Assembly: GCA_032622095.1 (NCBI GenBank)
Contig: CP136068.1
Span: 148,379,365-148,443,364, forward strand
Length of the DNA: 64,000 bases
Direction of reading: 5' to 3'
Origin: Siphonodentalium dalli
Taxonomy: Eukaryota; Mollusca; Scaphopoda; Gadilida; Siphonodentaliidae
This document shows, piece after piece, positions 50,441 through 62,255 of the stretch; positions within the stretch are counted from its first letter, which is position 1; the number at the start of each line of letters is the position of its first letter. The notes under the pieces were generated by a model. It was not told the origin of the DNA, searched no databases, and saw only the letters and a list, made by a program, of their open reading frames with translations. Position numbers and translations under genes: made by a program.

Positions 50441-51849
50441 CTCTGATTGTGAATGATAGAGTCCATCTCATAGTATATTATCATGGACCCATAGTAGTAG
50501 CCCCATATAATACTGAAACATTGAAGAAAAAATATTTCCATATGCATATATCAGCATCTCTGTCCCTGGTGTCCCAAGAATTGGTGCCTCACTCCCAGAG
50601 CTCTAGTATATTTTATTAAAGGGACTCAACAATCATCGCCACCGTGTTGTTGTTGTTGAAACAGCTGTTCACTGCCTGTTCCTAACGCTTCTGAAAACTG
50701 CATGCATGGTTTATCTCCCCTGATTTCTATAAATAGATTGGGGGTATTCCTATGTTTTCAGTGACAGCAAGCATGGTTTCAGGATATCGTTAGAAAAAGA
50801 CGATATTTATTGAGCTTAAATTGGCAAAATGCGATCAAATAAGACGTTTTTGTCAGCGCGAAGATGTCGAAAAATTGGAAAGAGCAGCGAATGGGGTGTC
50901 TTCCGCCATGGATTTTGGGAAGTTCACGAATGTCACAGTGGATTTCCATGCAAATCTGCGGAGCAAAATTCTGAAAGTTACGGAGTTGCACATACCTGCA
51001 TACTTCTCAGTCTTCTGAGTGTGACTTGATGCGGTACTATAGTATAAGAAACAGCAGGTATTTATCTGGTGGGTCCGCTTTGTAAATTATAAAATTTTGC
51101 AATAAATATATTTTTGATAATTTTTTTCTGGATTTACATCACTTGACCTACATATTAATTTGTCAGATTTGAAATATCAATATTGAATATAAAATTCAAA
51201 AATAAATACACTAACATCTATACAAGTTCCAATCGGACCTGCCAGATAAATACCTGTTGTTTTCAAATATACCACATCAAGGCACACTCGGAAGTATGTG
51301 CAACTCTAGTTCAGTCATGATCAACGTAGTGCGTATCCTTCCTTGCTGGAAGCAGCAATCTGCGAAAGCGGTCATGTTGACTTAAAGAACAAATACAGAA
51401 AAGAACAAATACAGACGAGATGATGGATCAGTCACAGGCATGCTGTTTGAGGTAAAGCTACCACCCCTCGAAGAATGAAGGAAAGAACAGTGACTGTTTC
51501 AATACCACAAAATAGTCAAGGGGTTGGTTTCAGCCCTGCCTAAAGCCTGATTATCTAGAACACGAGAAGAAAGACACAAGGGAAATACAGCCAACAAAAT
51601 TTTAGGACTGTGTCAGTCAAAATCCGGTGGCGAAGGAGGTGTGTAACAACACAGAATCGTTCCAACTTCTGCGTACCAGCAGCTCACAATACGAACACTC
51701 CTTATTTGTTAAAACAACTGTGGAATTGAACTACCTGGAACAGACTTCAGTCGGTTGTTGATGTCAGTGATATTGACGGTTTTCTATCTGCTCTGCGAGG
51801 GGAACAACAGTATGGAGTGTTTTCAACAATGCTAACAAGGAGCTATTGC
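50441..51849. other. No gene seen
   Basis: Short ORFs at 50821-51029 have no recognised homologue. The AAGTTACGGAGTTGCACATA / TATGTGCAACTCTAGTT pair (50977 and 51294) and CAGCAGGTATTTATCTGG / CCAGATAAATACCTGTTGTT (51052, 51240) are inverted, so the stretch is probably a transposon edge-to-edge. Confidence 0.35.
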
Positions 51850-52079
51850 TTAACCCTTTGAGTGCCAGGGGCCAATCTCATCGGCCCTAAACCTACAAAA
51901 TAAGTCTGTTTAAGAATATAAGAATAAATTATTAAAATTGTAAAAAAAAAAAATTGTTAGGCCAATGCATTCTCTTATATATGCGAGGCGACCTATGGTC
52001 GACTCGCATATATAAGAGAATGCATTGGCACAGGGTATATGGGTTGATACAAAAATCGACCTGGCACTCAAAGGGTTAA
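51850..52079. mobile_element. Family C TTAA MITE, copy C2
   Basis: TTAACCCTTTGAGTGCCAGG to CCTGGCACTCAAAGGGTTAA, with one intact shared hairpin at 51962-52028. Cleaner than C1. Confidence 0.7.
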
Positions 52080-52239
52080 ATATTTAAAAATTATGCTTGT
52101 TTATCATATATAATAAATTATTTTTCAATTATTTCGCTTGCTGCTTATATTTATACTCCAAAATAATTTTGGATGGCTCAAACAACAACATTATCATTGC
52201 ATATATTAAGTACTATATGGGAGATTAATCTAACATTTA

Positions 52240-52640
52240 ATGGCTGATTTAAACGCTTAAACGTAACTCCATTACGCTTAAGCATATTAAATTGGTTTGT
52301 ATTGCCTTGCAACGTTATATGTAATGGTAGGCCTACATGTATCTAACTTAGTAAGGTTTAATGTTCTGGGCGGATGGTAAGATTACTAGCATCGTAATTG
52401 ACTGCATCAATTTCAGCTTCAGGGGAGTTTTTCCAATTCTATTACGCTTTACTTTAGCGTGAATGCATTATGTGTGATCGTAAATGAATTACGCATAAGC
52501 ATAATGTAATACGCTTAAGTATGGTATAATGGAAATCTAAATTACACTTAGGCATTGCGAATTAAGCTTAAATTCATGCTTAAGCATAATGAATTACACT
52601 TAAGCGTGATTGGCAATTAAATGTGAATTTTGCCTCCCAT
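52240..52640. repeat. CTTAAG-centred short-unit cluster 2
   Basis: Units such as CATTACGCTTAAGCATA, CATGCTTAAGCATAATGAAT and TTACACTTAAGCGTGATTGG, ending AAATGTGAATTTTGCCTCCC. Confidence 0.55.
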
Positions 52641-52786
52641 ATGTGTACTATTGTTGTTTCATACACTTTGCCCCACGTGTTTGGTTGTTTCGCACCATAT
52701 ATTTGGCCATTTCTCACCACATGTTTTGTCGTTTCCCACAACTGTCATGCGTTGCTTTTGAAAAAAATCCTTTGAAAAAGAACATA

Positions 52787-53006
52787 CAGTAATACCCAAA
52801 GTAATGACCCCTTAACCACACCAGGATTATGGAAAATAATTCAGGATTTAGTTGGAAATATGGCTTGTTGCTATTCGTTGGAAAGCTCTCGTCGAGAGCT
52901 TTCCGATGAATGGCAACAAGCCATATTTCCAACTAAATCCTGAAAAATTACCCATAATTCTGCTGTGGTTAAGTGGTCAATTACTTAATTACTTTGGGCA
53001 TTACTG
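52787..53006. mobile_element. Family E MITE, copy E6 (diverged)
   Basis: TA-flanked palindrome with more substitutions on the left arm (CACCAGGATTATGGAAAATA) than on the right. Confidence 0.65.
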
Positions 53007-53459
53007 TATTAAGTTATCTGATGACAACGCGCCAATTGGACACATTTTATTTTTTTTTAAATCCCAAATTGTGACAAAGTTCACGTTATTTAAAAAAAAA
53101 CATATCAATAGACCCAGTCTAAATAAAATTAGACCGTGTTTCATTTCTTTCTTTAATACGAGTCTGGATATCTATCAGACTGCAATATACCTTATACTAA
53201 ATGATACGATTCATCCAGATTATACCGGTATGAAACTGGCCACTTGGAAGGAAACATTTATGGGGGGGGGGAGACAACCCCACTGTGACATCGTCGCCAC
53301 CTCGCTGACAGTCTGACCTGGTTCTCTATGGATGAGTGATTCACCGATAATTGTTACTTTTGGCCTCTCATAACAAAATGCATATATACACAAGCGTATG
53401 GTAATAGCATATATGAAGACTGGAGAAAATTTCATACTAAAATAGGTTATCAGTACATA

Positions 53460-53609
53460 CAGTAATGCTCTAATTAATCGACCTCTTAACCAAAGCAGAA
53501 TTATGGGTAACTTTTCAGGATTTAGTCGGAAATATATTTCCGACTAAATCCTGAAAAGTTACCCATAATTCTGCTTTGGTTAAGAGGTCGATTAATTAGA
53601 GCATTACTG
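53460..53609. mobile_element. Family E MITE, copy E7 (short perfect palindrome)
   Basis: CAGTAATGCTCTAATTAATC and the AACCAAAGCAG subtype as in E1, but the inner third is gone, leaving GTCGGAAATATATTTCCGAC at the centre. TA flanks. Arms appear identical. Confidence 0.72.
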
Positions 53610-53821
53610 TACATGTGTATATACCAATCACATGTATATTGAGTTTAAAAAAAAAGTTTCTGAACCCCTTCGGTTGTAAATAGAATGCACTCAGTGATTC
53701 TGACTTCAAACTTGTGCCTCCTAATTATATAGGTTGATTGAGTTGAAAGGTTAGAAAATCAGTGCCCTCTCTTGAAATTATTTCTTAAGGAATAATCTCT
53801 GTTTCATATTTTGATTACAGT

Positions 53822-54171
53822 TTAAAGATGGTCTATATATTCTTATTACAAGTTTTATATATTTTCCTGGGTATAAAATAATGTCCGGAAATGCTTCAAT
53901 CAATTACTGTTCATTCTATTTTGAATTTTCTGGTATATATACTAGTATACCTACAAATAATTTGTGACATTTTACTGCTTGAGGAAACGTTCGGAGCATA
54001 GCAAGCAGGAAAATAGTAAAAAAAGATTGTCCCAACTGATTATCAATCAGTTGTAATATTAAATGATAGAAGCGTTTCTGGACTGGTGTCTTTGACAACT
54101 TGACTTATCATTATTATTTTATACCCTAGAAATTATAGAAAACAATTTAGGAAGAGATGATCCATCTTTAA
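53822..54171. mobile_element. Family J TTAA MITE, copy J3
   Basis: TTAAAGATGGTCTATATATT to GAGATGATCCATCTTTAA. Confidence 0.6.
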
Positions 54172-54780
54172 GCCAATCGAGCAAAGTTGATCTATTTCTC
54201 CATGTTCTTCTAATAGATGATGTTTTTATCGAATATATTTGCACATTTTACCCACTGCCGCACTGCGAGTGCATTGGTCCCTTTAATATTTCATGTAAAA
54301 GTGGTGAAAACTGTAATATTAAACAAGAACAATAGCTTTAGTTAACACAAAATTCACTGAAATATTTTCACAGTGGGGTTTCTGTGAGGAAAAAAATATT
54401 TGTTTTCCTCATAGAATCTCCACATATATATTCAGACAGACAGATGAGGAGGGGTGTTGAAAAATGCTTGGGGAAAACAGTTGTAAAGAGGGAAAGAAAT
54501 TGGTTGCGGGGCTGGGTGAATTGCAGAAATGGTCAAAGGTAAAAAAGTAACATACGTGTCTGAATATATATTAACACCCCCCCCCCCCCCTCCAGAGCAA
54601 ATTGAAATAATTTAAATCCATATACCCTGCTTTTCTCATGGCATTTGTTTTGGTGTTTTTGGTGATTAAAATTAACTTATGACTGAGATTAATCCTTCAG
54701 TCATGATACTTTTCCAAAAATGACATTTTTTTATATTTTTGTCTGTTTAACAAATGTTGGGGCATAAATAGAAAAAAACA
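54172..54780. other. No gene seen
   Basis: Contains a C13 tract at 54578-54590 and nothing else recognised. Confidence 0.4.
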
Positions 54781-54789
54781 ATCAGTAGA

Positions 54790-55137
54790 GAGTGCACTGG
54801 CTTAGAAGTTCAATACAAGTATTGTTAGCTTAATGCATTCTCTTATATATGCAAGGCATCCTATGGGAGACTCGCATATATAAGAGAATGCATTGGCACA
54901 GGTTTTCAAAAAAATTCATGAAGCTCCAGTTATGGAAGGATTAATCATAAATAATGGTCTCCCATATGGCACCTTGTATATATAAAAGAATGCACTGGCT
55001 TGCATAGTCAAGATAAATGTTGTTAGGTCAATGAATTCTCTTAAATATGTGAGTCTGCCAATGGGAGACTGGCATATATAAGAGAATGCATTGGTATAGT
55101 GTTTTTGCAAAATTTCAGGAAGCTCCAGTCATGAAAT
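54790..55137. mobile_element. Family B, two partial copies end to end (B4)
   Basis: Two runs of hairpins with family B inner stems, each ending in an AGCTCCAGTxATG signature (about 54920 and 55120). Neither has both termini. Confidence 0.5.
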
Positions 55138-55494
55138 GTGCAAAATTATTTGAACTTTCCTCTTAGAACACTTTAAATTGTAAAAATATAGCATCGCAAG
55201 GTGTTTGGAAATCCCTTCAGTTTGTAAGTCTAACACACAATTTGTTCAAAAATAGTTTTGTCTTCATCAAAGACTAATAAAGAAATCATGTTTTGTACAC
55301 AATCTACATTGTAGTCAGAAAATTACTAAAACAATGAAAAGGCTGTACAAAAAAATTCTAGTTTTTGAAATATCTGACCATCATATATTGAATTTGGCTC
55401 AGTGTGATACACTCCCATTCTTGAAAACACACAACTTGAAAAATCCTTACTCTAACAGATGGATTAATAATTATCTCTTTCTGTAACAATTATT

Positions 55495-55685
55495 TTATAG
55501 TTTCCTGTGTATAACATAATAAATATGAATCGAAGACCCTTGCCTGGAAACACTTCTATCAATTAGTATTATAATAGTATACAATCAATTTCCAGTATTT
55601 TAATGGTATCTCCGGCTTATTTTTATAATTTTATAACCAGTAAACTATACAACACATGTTAGAGGAAGAGATAATCCATCTTTAG
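55495..55685. mobile_element. Family J fragment J4
   Basis: TAGTTTCCTGTGTATAACAT, AATCGAAGACCCTTGCCTGG and AGAGATAATCCATCTTTAG; left TTAA end not preserved. Confidence 0.5.
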
Positions 55686-55786
55686 TGAATCCTGGAAATT
55701 TGTAAATGATTAAATTTCTTCTGTAAAGCAGGAAAATAAAATCTACAAAACATGCAGTTGGAAGGACTTGGGAGACTCGAATATAT

Positions 55787-56089
55787 AATATAACCATTTC
55801 TTGATGGGAACTGCGCTGGTGGAGCAATGAATCATGTGCCAGTGCATTCCCTTATATTTGCAGATACCATACTAGGTAGCCTCACATATATAAGAGAATG
55901 CACTGGCTTACAAGGTCAAGGTAAATATTGTTAGGCCAATGTACATGTAATGTATTCTCTTACATATTCTAGGATCCCTACTGGAAACTACCATATATAA
56001 GAGAATGCATTAGCACATGGTTTTTTCGCAATATTTCCAATGCTCCAATCATGGAAGGGTGAATGCTGCTCCCATAATGAAAGGGTTAA
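55787..56089. mobile_element. Family B MITE, copy B5
   Basis: TTGATGGGAACTGCGCTGGT at left; AATGCTCCAATCATGGAAGG near the right, then CCCATAATGAAAGGGTTAA. Hairpins degraded. Confidence 0.52.
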
Positions 56090-56177
56090 TTGATTTTATT
56101 CCAAATAGACATTTTTTGTTTTAGTTTTAGTTCCGACCCTCCAGGTTTGGTATTTTGTCTCATAAATGAACCACATA

Positions 56178-56355
56178 CAGTAATGCCCTAATTAATCGAC
56201 TGCTTAACCACAGCAGCATTATGGGTAACTTTTCAGGATTTAGTTGGAAATATGGCTTGTTGCCATTCATCGGAAAGCCATATTTTCGACTAAATGCTCA
56301 AAAGTTACCCATAATTCTGCTGTGGTTAAGGAGTCAATTATTTAGGGCATTACTG
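56178..56355. mobile_element. Family E MITE, copy E8
   Basis: TA-flanked; the inner arms are partly deleted (CGGAAAGCCATATTTTCGAC). Confidence 0.65.
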
Positions 56356-56447
56356 TACTATGATGGTGGTGGTTCTGCTGAGTTTAGTAAGGCCAAATCA
56401 AATTAATGTTCTGTTTCTGAGACACTGCCACTTCATTATTATATGGG

Positions 56448-56551
56448 AGAGATTTCCGATGAATGGCAACAAGCCATATTTCCGACTAAATCCGGAAAAG
56501 TTACCCATAATTCTGCTGTGGTATTGGAGTCGACTAATTAGGGCATTACTG
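56448..56551. mobile_element. Family E MITE, single right arm (E9)
   Basis: Only one arm, GATGAATGGCAACAAGCCAT to GGGCATTACTG, followed by TA. Confidence 0.6.
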
Positions 56552-57369
56552 TAGTTTTGATTACTCTGACTACTGATGGTATACATGTACTAGCACCTGC
56601 CATAAATCATGAATAACAGAGGTGAATCATGAGTACCGGATACAAAAAATATAGGATAGAAGCCATGGTTATTTCACACTGTTATAAATATGAAAATAAT
56701 TACATTTTTGCTGCTGAAGTATTGTCCATAACTCCAGCTCATCAAGAAGTATGAGACTGAATTATATCAAAATATGTCATTTTGACAAAAAATAATCAAT
56801 TTGATGCTCAATGACAATTATTCTCAGTGAGATATATCATACAGTTCCAGGAGATTTCACTCCATTGTCACTATCCATATTTTCTTATCTGGTACCTGCT
56901 GGTACACAGAAAAATCACCTATTTGTTATTAGTATTCAGAATAGGAGTCTGGGGTCCGCCATGGGAGGGAGGGACATCATCAATATCATGAAGAGATATA
57001 TTTAAGAAGACTTATTTTAAATGATTTATTAATAAGGTACTTAACACAATAACACATGTATGAATTTTCACTAATGAATTAAATTTAATATAATTAAAAA
57101 GTCTGTTAATAACTGAATATCACAATTGACTGTCACTAGCTGTGATAGACTTGCAATTGAATTTATTAATTGAGTAATTGGCAATCATGAATATTTTTGT
57201 GGGACAAACCCCAGCTTCTGGCATGATTTAGTCCTTGTTTAAATTATTGTTGAATGTTGGGTCAACAGCCTGGAGCTATCTAGTTGAAATTGAAGAAACT
57301 CCCTCCCCTAGATCATGCCATGAATCTTTACTCTGCTTATCGCCTGTAGAGATCTTATTCCATCAGTAC
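56552..57369. other. No gene seen
   Basis: AT-rich intergenic DNA; nothing recognised. Confidence 0.4.
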
Positions 57370-57682
57370 AAAACTTGGGAACTTTTTTATGTTTTGATAG
57401 GGAACTTTATAACATTGAAAAAACAAGGCAGGGAACATATTTATTTGTTTATAATTGTTCCTCGATAATCAACTTCAAAGTATGGGGGAAATTCCATGAT
57501 TGTAAGTGCGCATAGCAAACTCACCCATCAAGTCTGTTAAATAATGTCATCTCGAGCTGGCACTTTCGCCTACTTATGAATAAACTGTTAAGCGACAGGT
57601 ATTAACAAAGAAATATATTCCCGTGTTATTTTTTCAGCTTTATAAGGTTCCCTATCAAAACCTCAAAAAGTTCCCAGGTTTT
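57370..57682. repeat. Inverted repeat, ~45-bp arms
   Basis: AACTTGGGAACTTTTTTATG and GATAGGGAACTTTATAAC (57371-57412) are inverted at 57633-57682 (TTATAAGGTTCCCTATCAAA, AAAAGTTCCCAGGTTTT), spacer ~220 bp. Confidence 0.6.
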
Positions 57683-57749
57683 TCATTGGTACAATATGAT
57701 TTCTACGGGCATTAGCCTCTGGGAGGCCAAATTGCCATTTAGTAATGAA

Positions 57750-57990
57750 GTGTGATTAAGCGCAATTAATTGCACTTGAGCGCAATTAATTGCACTTAAG
57801 CACAAATAATTACACTTAAGCAGAATTACTTGAACTTATCATTGTTCTTAAGCGTAATCATTGATCTTAAGTGCAGTCGATTGCGCTTAAGCATAGTAAT
57901 TTGTTCTTGAAAACATAATTATTTGTGCTTAAGCGCAATCAATCTTGCTGTGCGCAATCAATTGGCTAATCTTAAGCGCATTTCATGGTT
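57750..57990. repeat. CTTAAG-centred short-unit cluster 3
   Basis: About ten variants of AATTGCACTTAAGCGCAATT in both arm combinations. Confidence 0.6.
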
Positions 57991-58759
57991 ATATGTAACT
58001 ATTATATAAAACACCCCTGGTGAATAAATAGGTTTATCCATAACTCAACCTTATAGTTCTTACTGACATATCACCTCTTGTTTTCATTAGTTTGGATGGG
58101 TAGGGAGCAAGTCTAAGTTCTTTATTGATATGGTAGACTCGCGATAGCATTACCTTCTGTTTTAGTTCAGGCAATTCGTGATAGCATTGACTTCTGTATT
58201 AGTTGGTGCAACTTTGATTTTCGAGTATATACCGGTATACATGTGCACCATATGAGGGAAGCAGGTCCTCAGTGACACCATATTCGCGCTACAGTTTATG
58301 ACATGGACATACTACAAGAGACGCTGATTTAATAAAACTACCAGAGCTCGAGGAGTGAGACACCAAAGCTCCCAGAATGAAACACATATTTTTGGGACAG
58401 GGATGCTGATAATATGACAATATTTAGGGTTTTTCACACGATTTAAGTAAATAAGTAAACCCTCATACAGTGACACCACATTATTGCTATATGACCATAG
58501 CTATGGCCCAAATCTGTGCAAAAATTCTTTTAAAAAAATATATTAAAACATACTAGAGGAGACATCCATTTTTTGGATATAAGGGATGCTGATAATTATA
58601 TGACATTATGGATTATCTTTGAATGTTGCACACATACAGTTAGAGGTAACTGTACTAGGCTTATTTAAAAAGGTTAAAATTAGCACATGCTCTTCTTGTG
58701 ATGCTAGGCGATACTCCAGGTTATGACAATTAATATTTTATGGGTAGGCTAGATAGTAG

Positions 58760-58945
58760 TTACAATTAATTGCACTTGAGCGCAATTAATCATGCTTAAG
58801 TGCAACTCATAATGCTTAAGCATGAATGCCCTATTTGTACTTAAGCACAATATTTTATCGCACTTATGCACAATCGTTTGCCCTTAAGTGCAATAAATTT
58901 TGATTAAGCGCATTCAATTGCACTTAAGCACAATTCAATGTGAAT
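58760..58945. repeat. CTTAAG-centred short-unit cluster 4
   Basis: Eight or so units (ATTGCACTTGAGCGCAATTA, CATGCTTAAGTGCAAC, TTGCACTTAAGCACAATT) ending AATGTGAATGTGGCCTCTCA. Confidence 0.6.
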
Positions 58946-60035
58946 GTGGCCTCTCATAATCATATTACCCAGAGTAGAGATCATTCATGGCATGATCTAC
59001 ACTTCCCCCAACAAAAAAATATATCTAATATTGGGCCACACATTTTGAAATTAGTCATTTTAATACTATACGGGTCACTGTTGAGACTTGTTGAATTTGA
59101 ATCTGCAGGGTCTGTATGTAGTCAGTGTAGGCATAATGCAGCCAGTCCAATCCAAAGCCATACATGCATATTAGTACATTTCAGTGTCAAATTGCACTTG
59201 CTACATGTACATTTGTCTGACGCTATCTACCCACACTGTTTTTTTTAAATCTGCGTGTTTGAACGATTGGTTCTCCAACATGTCCCATTGAGACCCGAGT
59301 CACTCGGCTCCTTGGTCATCAGGCTGAGAATTCCCGCTGTTGACAATATTCAATTACAATGTCAACAACACACGAACTTATTCGAAACGAGTTTTGACCA
59401 GTTTTCCAGGCAATAATCGTTGAATTCATATGTGACGACCCAACACTCAACGCACCATACACCGAGTTAAAACTCCGATAATCTAATTCAAATATACGTT
59501 CTAACTAGGTTTTAATTAATTTACTTCGTCTTGAGAATGAGAGTGATTTATTATTCCAAAGTCGTAAAAACAATCGTATCAAATTGGTGACGAAAGGTCG
59601 CCGACTAATCGGATCGTGCGGATGGAATTGTGGCTAAAAATAGATATCTGCGGGATTCCGCCTTATCATTGCTTCAGTCAATGGGGGTATATTGGTGAAG
59701 ATTGTTGTGTCACTTTAAAGGGACATCTCCTACACAGATATATACCATTTCCATGGCCATAAATATGGAATTCGGGGTTACTGGGGACTTGCTTCCCTCA
59801 TATGGTGTACTTATTGACTTGAAATTGGGGAAAACCCCAATTTTCATATTATCAGCATACCTGTCCCCAGAGATCTAGTATATTTTGTAAAAGAGATATA
59901 TCCTGCACATATCTCAGTCTACCATTTCCATGGTCATAAAAGAGATATTGGGGTTACTGGGGGGGGGGGGGGTGCTTCCCTCATATGGTGGGTCTGTGCC
60001 ATTTAAAATTAATTCAGGGGGGTGATATCAATGCA
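58946..60035. other. No gene seen
   Basis: The 102-residue ORF at 58940 has no recognisable domain. CCATATGAGGGAAGC (58248) recurs inverted at 59790 and 59975, marking transposon-derived sequence around the CTTAAG arrays. Confidence 0.35.
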
Positions 60036-60130
60036 TATTAATTTTTATTTGCGCAAATGATTTACACTGAAGCGCAAATGATAGATGTTATTTTGCGAAA
60101 TATTTGCGCTTGATCGTAAATGAATAATAA
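60036..60130. repeat. CTTAAG-type cluster 5 (TTTGCGCAAATG variant)
   Basis: Three or four degenerate units ending AATAAATGTGAAATGGGTAT, joined to the 186-bp array. Confidence 0.45.
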
Positions 60131-60135
60131 ATGTG

Positions 60136-60921
60136 AAATGGGTATCCCATACATGAAATGCCGTATCTATATGCTATAGCGCGTATATCCTACAGGTCTG
60201 GGTGAACCACCGATCAATCAATAACAGCCCGATCGGGCTAAAGTAGACCGATCAGGCTAAAATAGACCGATCGTTCTTTCACAGCCAGCTTGAATCTTGG
60301 ATAAAGGGAGTAGGCCTACTCTAAATTGTTCTTTCAAGTGAAATAGGCCTCCCATACATGAAACGCCTTATCTATATACTATAGCGCGCATACCCTACAG
60401 GTCTGGGTGAACCACCGATCAATCAATAATAGCCCGATCGGGCTAAAATAGACCGATCGGTCTTTCACAGCCAGCCTGAATCTTGGATCAAGGGAGTAGG
60501 CCTACTCTAAATTGTTCTTTCAAGTGAAATAGGCCTCCCATACATGAAACGCCTTATCTATATACTATAGCGCGCATACCCTACAGGTCTGGGTGAACCA
60601 CCGATCAATCAATAATAGCCCGATCGGGCTAAAATAGACCGATCGGTCTTTCACAGCCAGCCTGAATCTTGGATAAAGGGAGTAGGCCTACTATAAATTG
60701 TTCTTTCAAGTGAAATAGGCCTCCCATACATAAAACGCCTTATGTATATCCTATAGTGCGCATATCCTACAGGTCTGGGTGAACCACCGATCAATCAATA
60801 ATAGCCCGATCGGGCTAAAATATACCGATCGGGCTAAAATAATCCAATCGGTCTTTCACAGCCAGCATGAATCTTGGATAAAGGGAGTAGGCCTACTCTA
60901 AATTGTTCTTTCAAGTTACAA
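60136..60921. repeat. 186-bp tandem array, about 4 units
   Basis: CAAGTGAAATAGGCCTCCCA starts at 60335, 60521 and 60707 (spacing 186), with a leading unit from 60136. Each unit has CCCGATCGGGCTAAAATAGA plus CCGATCGGTCT. The last unit has one extra GATCGGGCTAAAATA step. Confidence 0.85.
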
Positions 60922-62255
60922 CCATTTTTTTGTAAAAAAATTATTCTGATTCATTTTGAAACTAATGAAAGACAATTTTGAAACTAATGAAAGACAATGT
61001 ATAATTTTTTGCTGGTATATTCATCATAAATTTGAACAAATCTTCAAGCAAAAAAAATTTCAATATTCAAGAAATCTCTTACAACAGTGTCAGGAAGACC
61101 AATCGATCTAGCTCAGCACGATTGGTCTATCATAGTGTGATGTCAAATATTATTGAAATATTGCTTATAATTTACATTTACAGAAGTCAATAATTCGCAT
61201 GCAGATAACTTCACCTTGTATTCGGCCAAATATGTTGACGTTAGATTAGAAGGCAGAATTCCCAGATTTGTTTATTATTGGTGAACCTGGATAATTTCGG
61301 AGGTGTGCCAATCGTCTTTTGCACACTGAATACGTACTCATTCTCTCCTAAATTTGCAAAAATTCCATATATATATAAATATATATACAGAGTGTGAAAA
61401 CTTTGTTAGTTGCCAAATAATTGTCGACATTTTACTTAGAAAACTTGAATGCAAAAACTATGATAGGCCCCCTATTATTATATTTTTTGTTTTCTCTTTT
61501 TGTTGAATCTACTTTCGTTATCGACATGCCGGCCTTTGTTTTGGCTGTTCTCCCAGTCGTGCGTGCCAGCCGATCGTCGTTATTTCGGGTGGTTCCGATT
61601 TCCTCCGAATATAATTCCATGAGACCCCGCGCGCTGATTCGCTCCGAAAATGTGTTGGTATCTGAGAAGATTTCTTACTCTGATCGCAGTTTTCAACAAT
61701 TTAATACAGGGCGAGTACCGCACTAATAATATGCCACATTGGGGTTTTCTTTCTAGTTTTTTATGACCTTTCTTGTGGTATATTGGGCACAGTTCTGTCT
61801 GACATCAAATATATGCCCACCGGGAGTGAAGCTAATGACTTTAATAGCTGTCTGTTGTTTATCACATTTCCATAGTGTGTGGACAGAGTTTATCAACTCC
61901 CACACAGGTATCTGGTTTCTGCTTTTTACAGACTTGTATCTCTCCAATGATATCCTATGGATGAAATATTCAAGTGAAATACCTGGTACAATCCCATAAT
62001 TTTATGAGTTAAAATCATTAACCTTAATCATCGATTGGATGCTTTTGTGATATTTTTCATTGAATCATTCTCCTATTATATCTTCAGGTTTCTTCTCTTT
62101 CACTTGCATGGGTTTTTGTAGTTAATTAAAAAATAACCCTTCTCAACATGCTGATACTTTAACAGAAATACCTTTTATCTGATATATCTAATTTTATATT
62201 GGATTATTTTGACACACTTATTTCTCCTATTGATTAATTAATTTATTTTGATTTT
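60922..62255. other. No gene recognised; one unexplained ORF
   Basis: 61421-61726 (+) is open for 101 codons with a hydrophobic stretch near the start and locally higher GC. It matches no family I know and lacks convincing splice context, so it is not called a gene. Confidence 0.3.

Noticed and set aside
61421-61726. 101-aa ORF with hydrophobic N-terminal part as a secreted protein gene
   Set aside because: No recognised family, no splice or poly(A) context, and the listed start does not sit in a strong context; kept only as an unexplained ORF.
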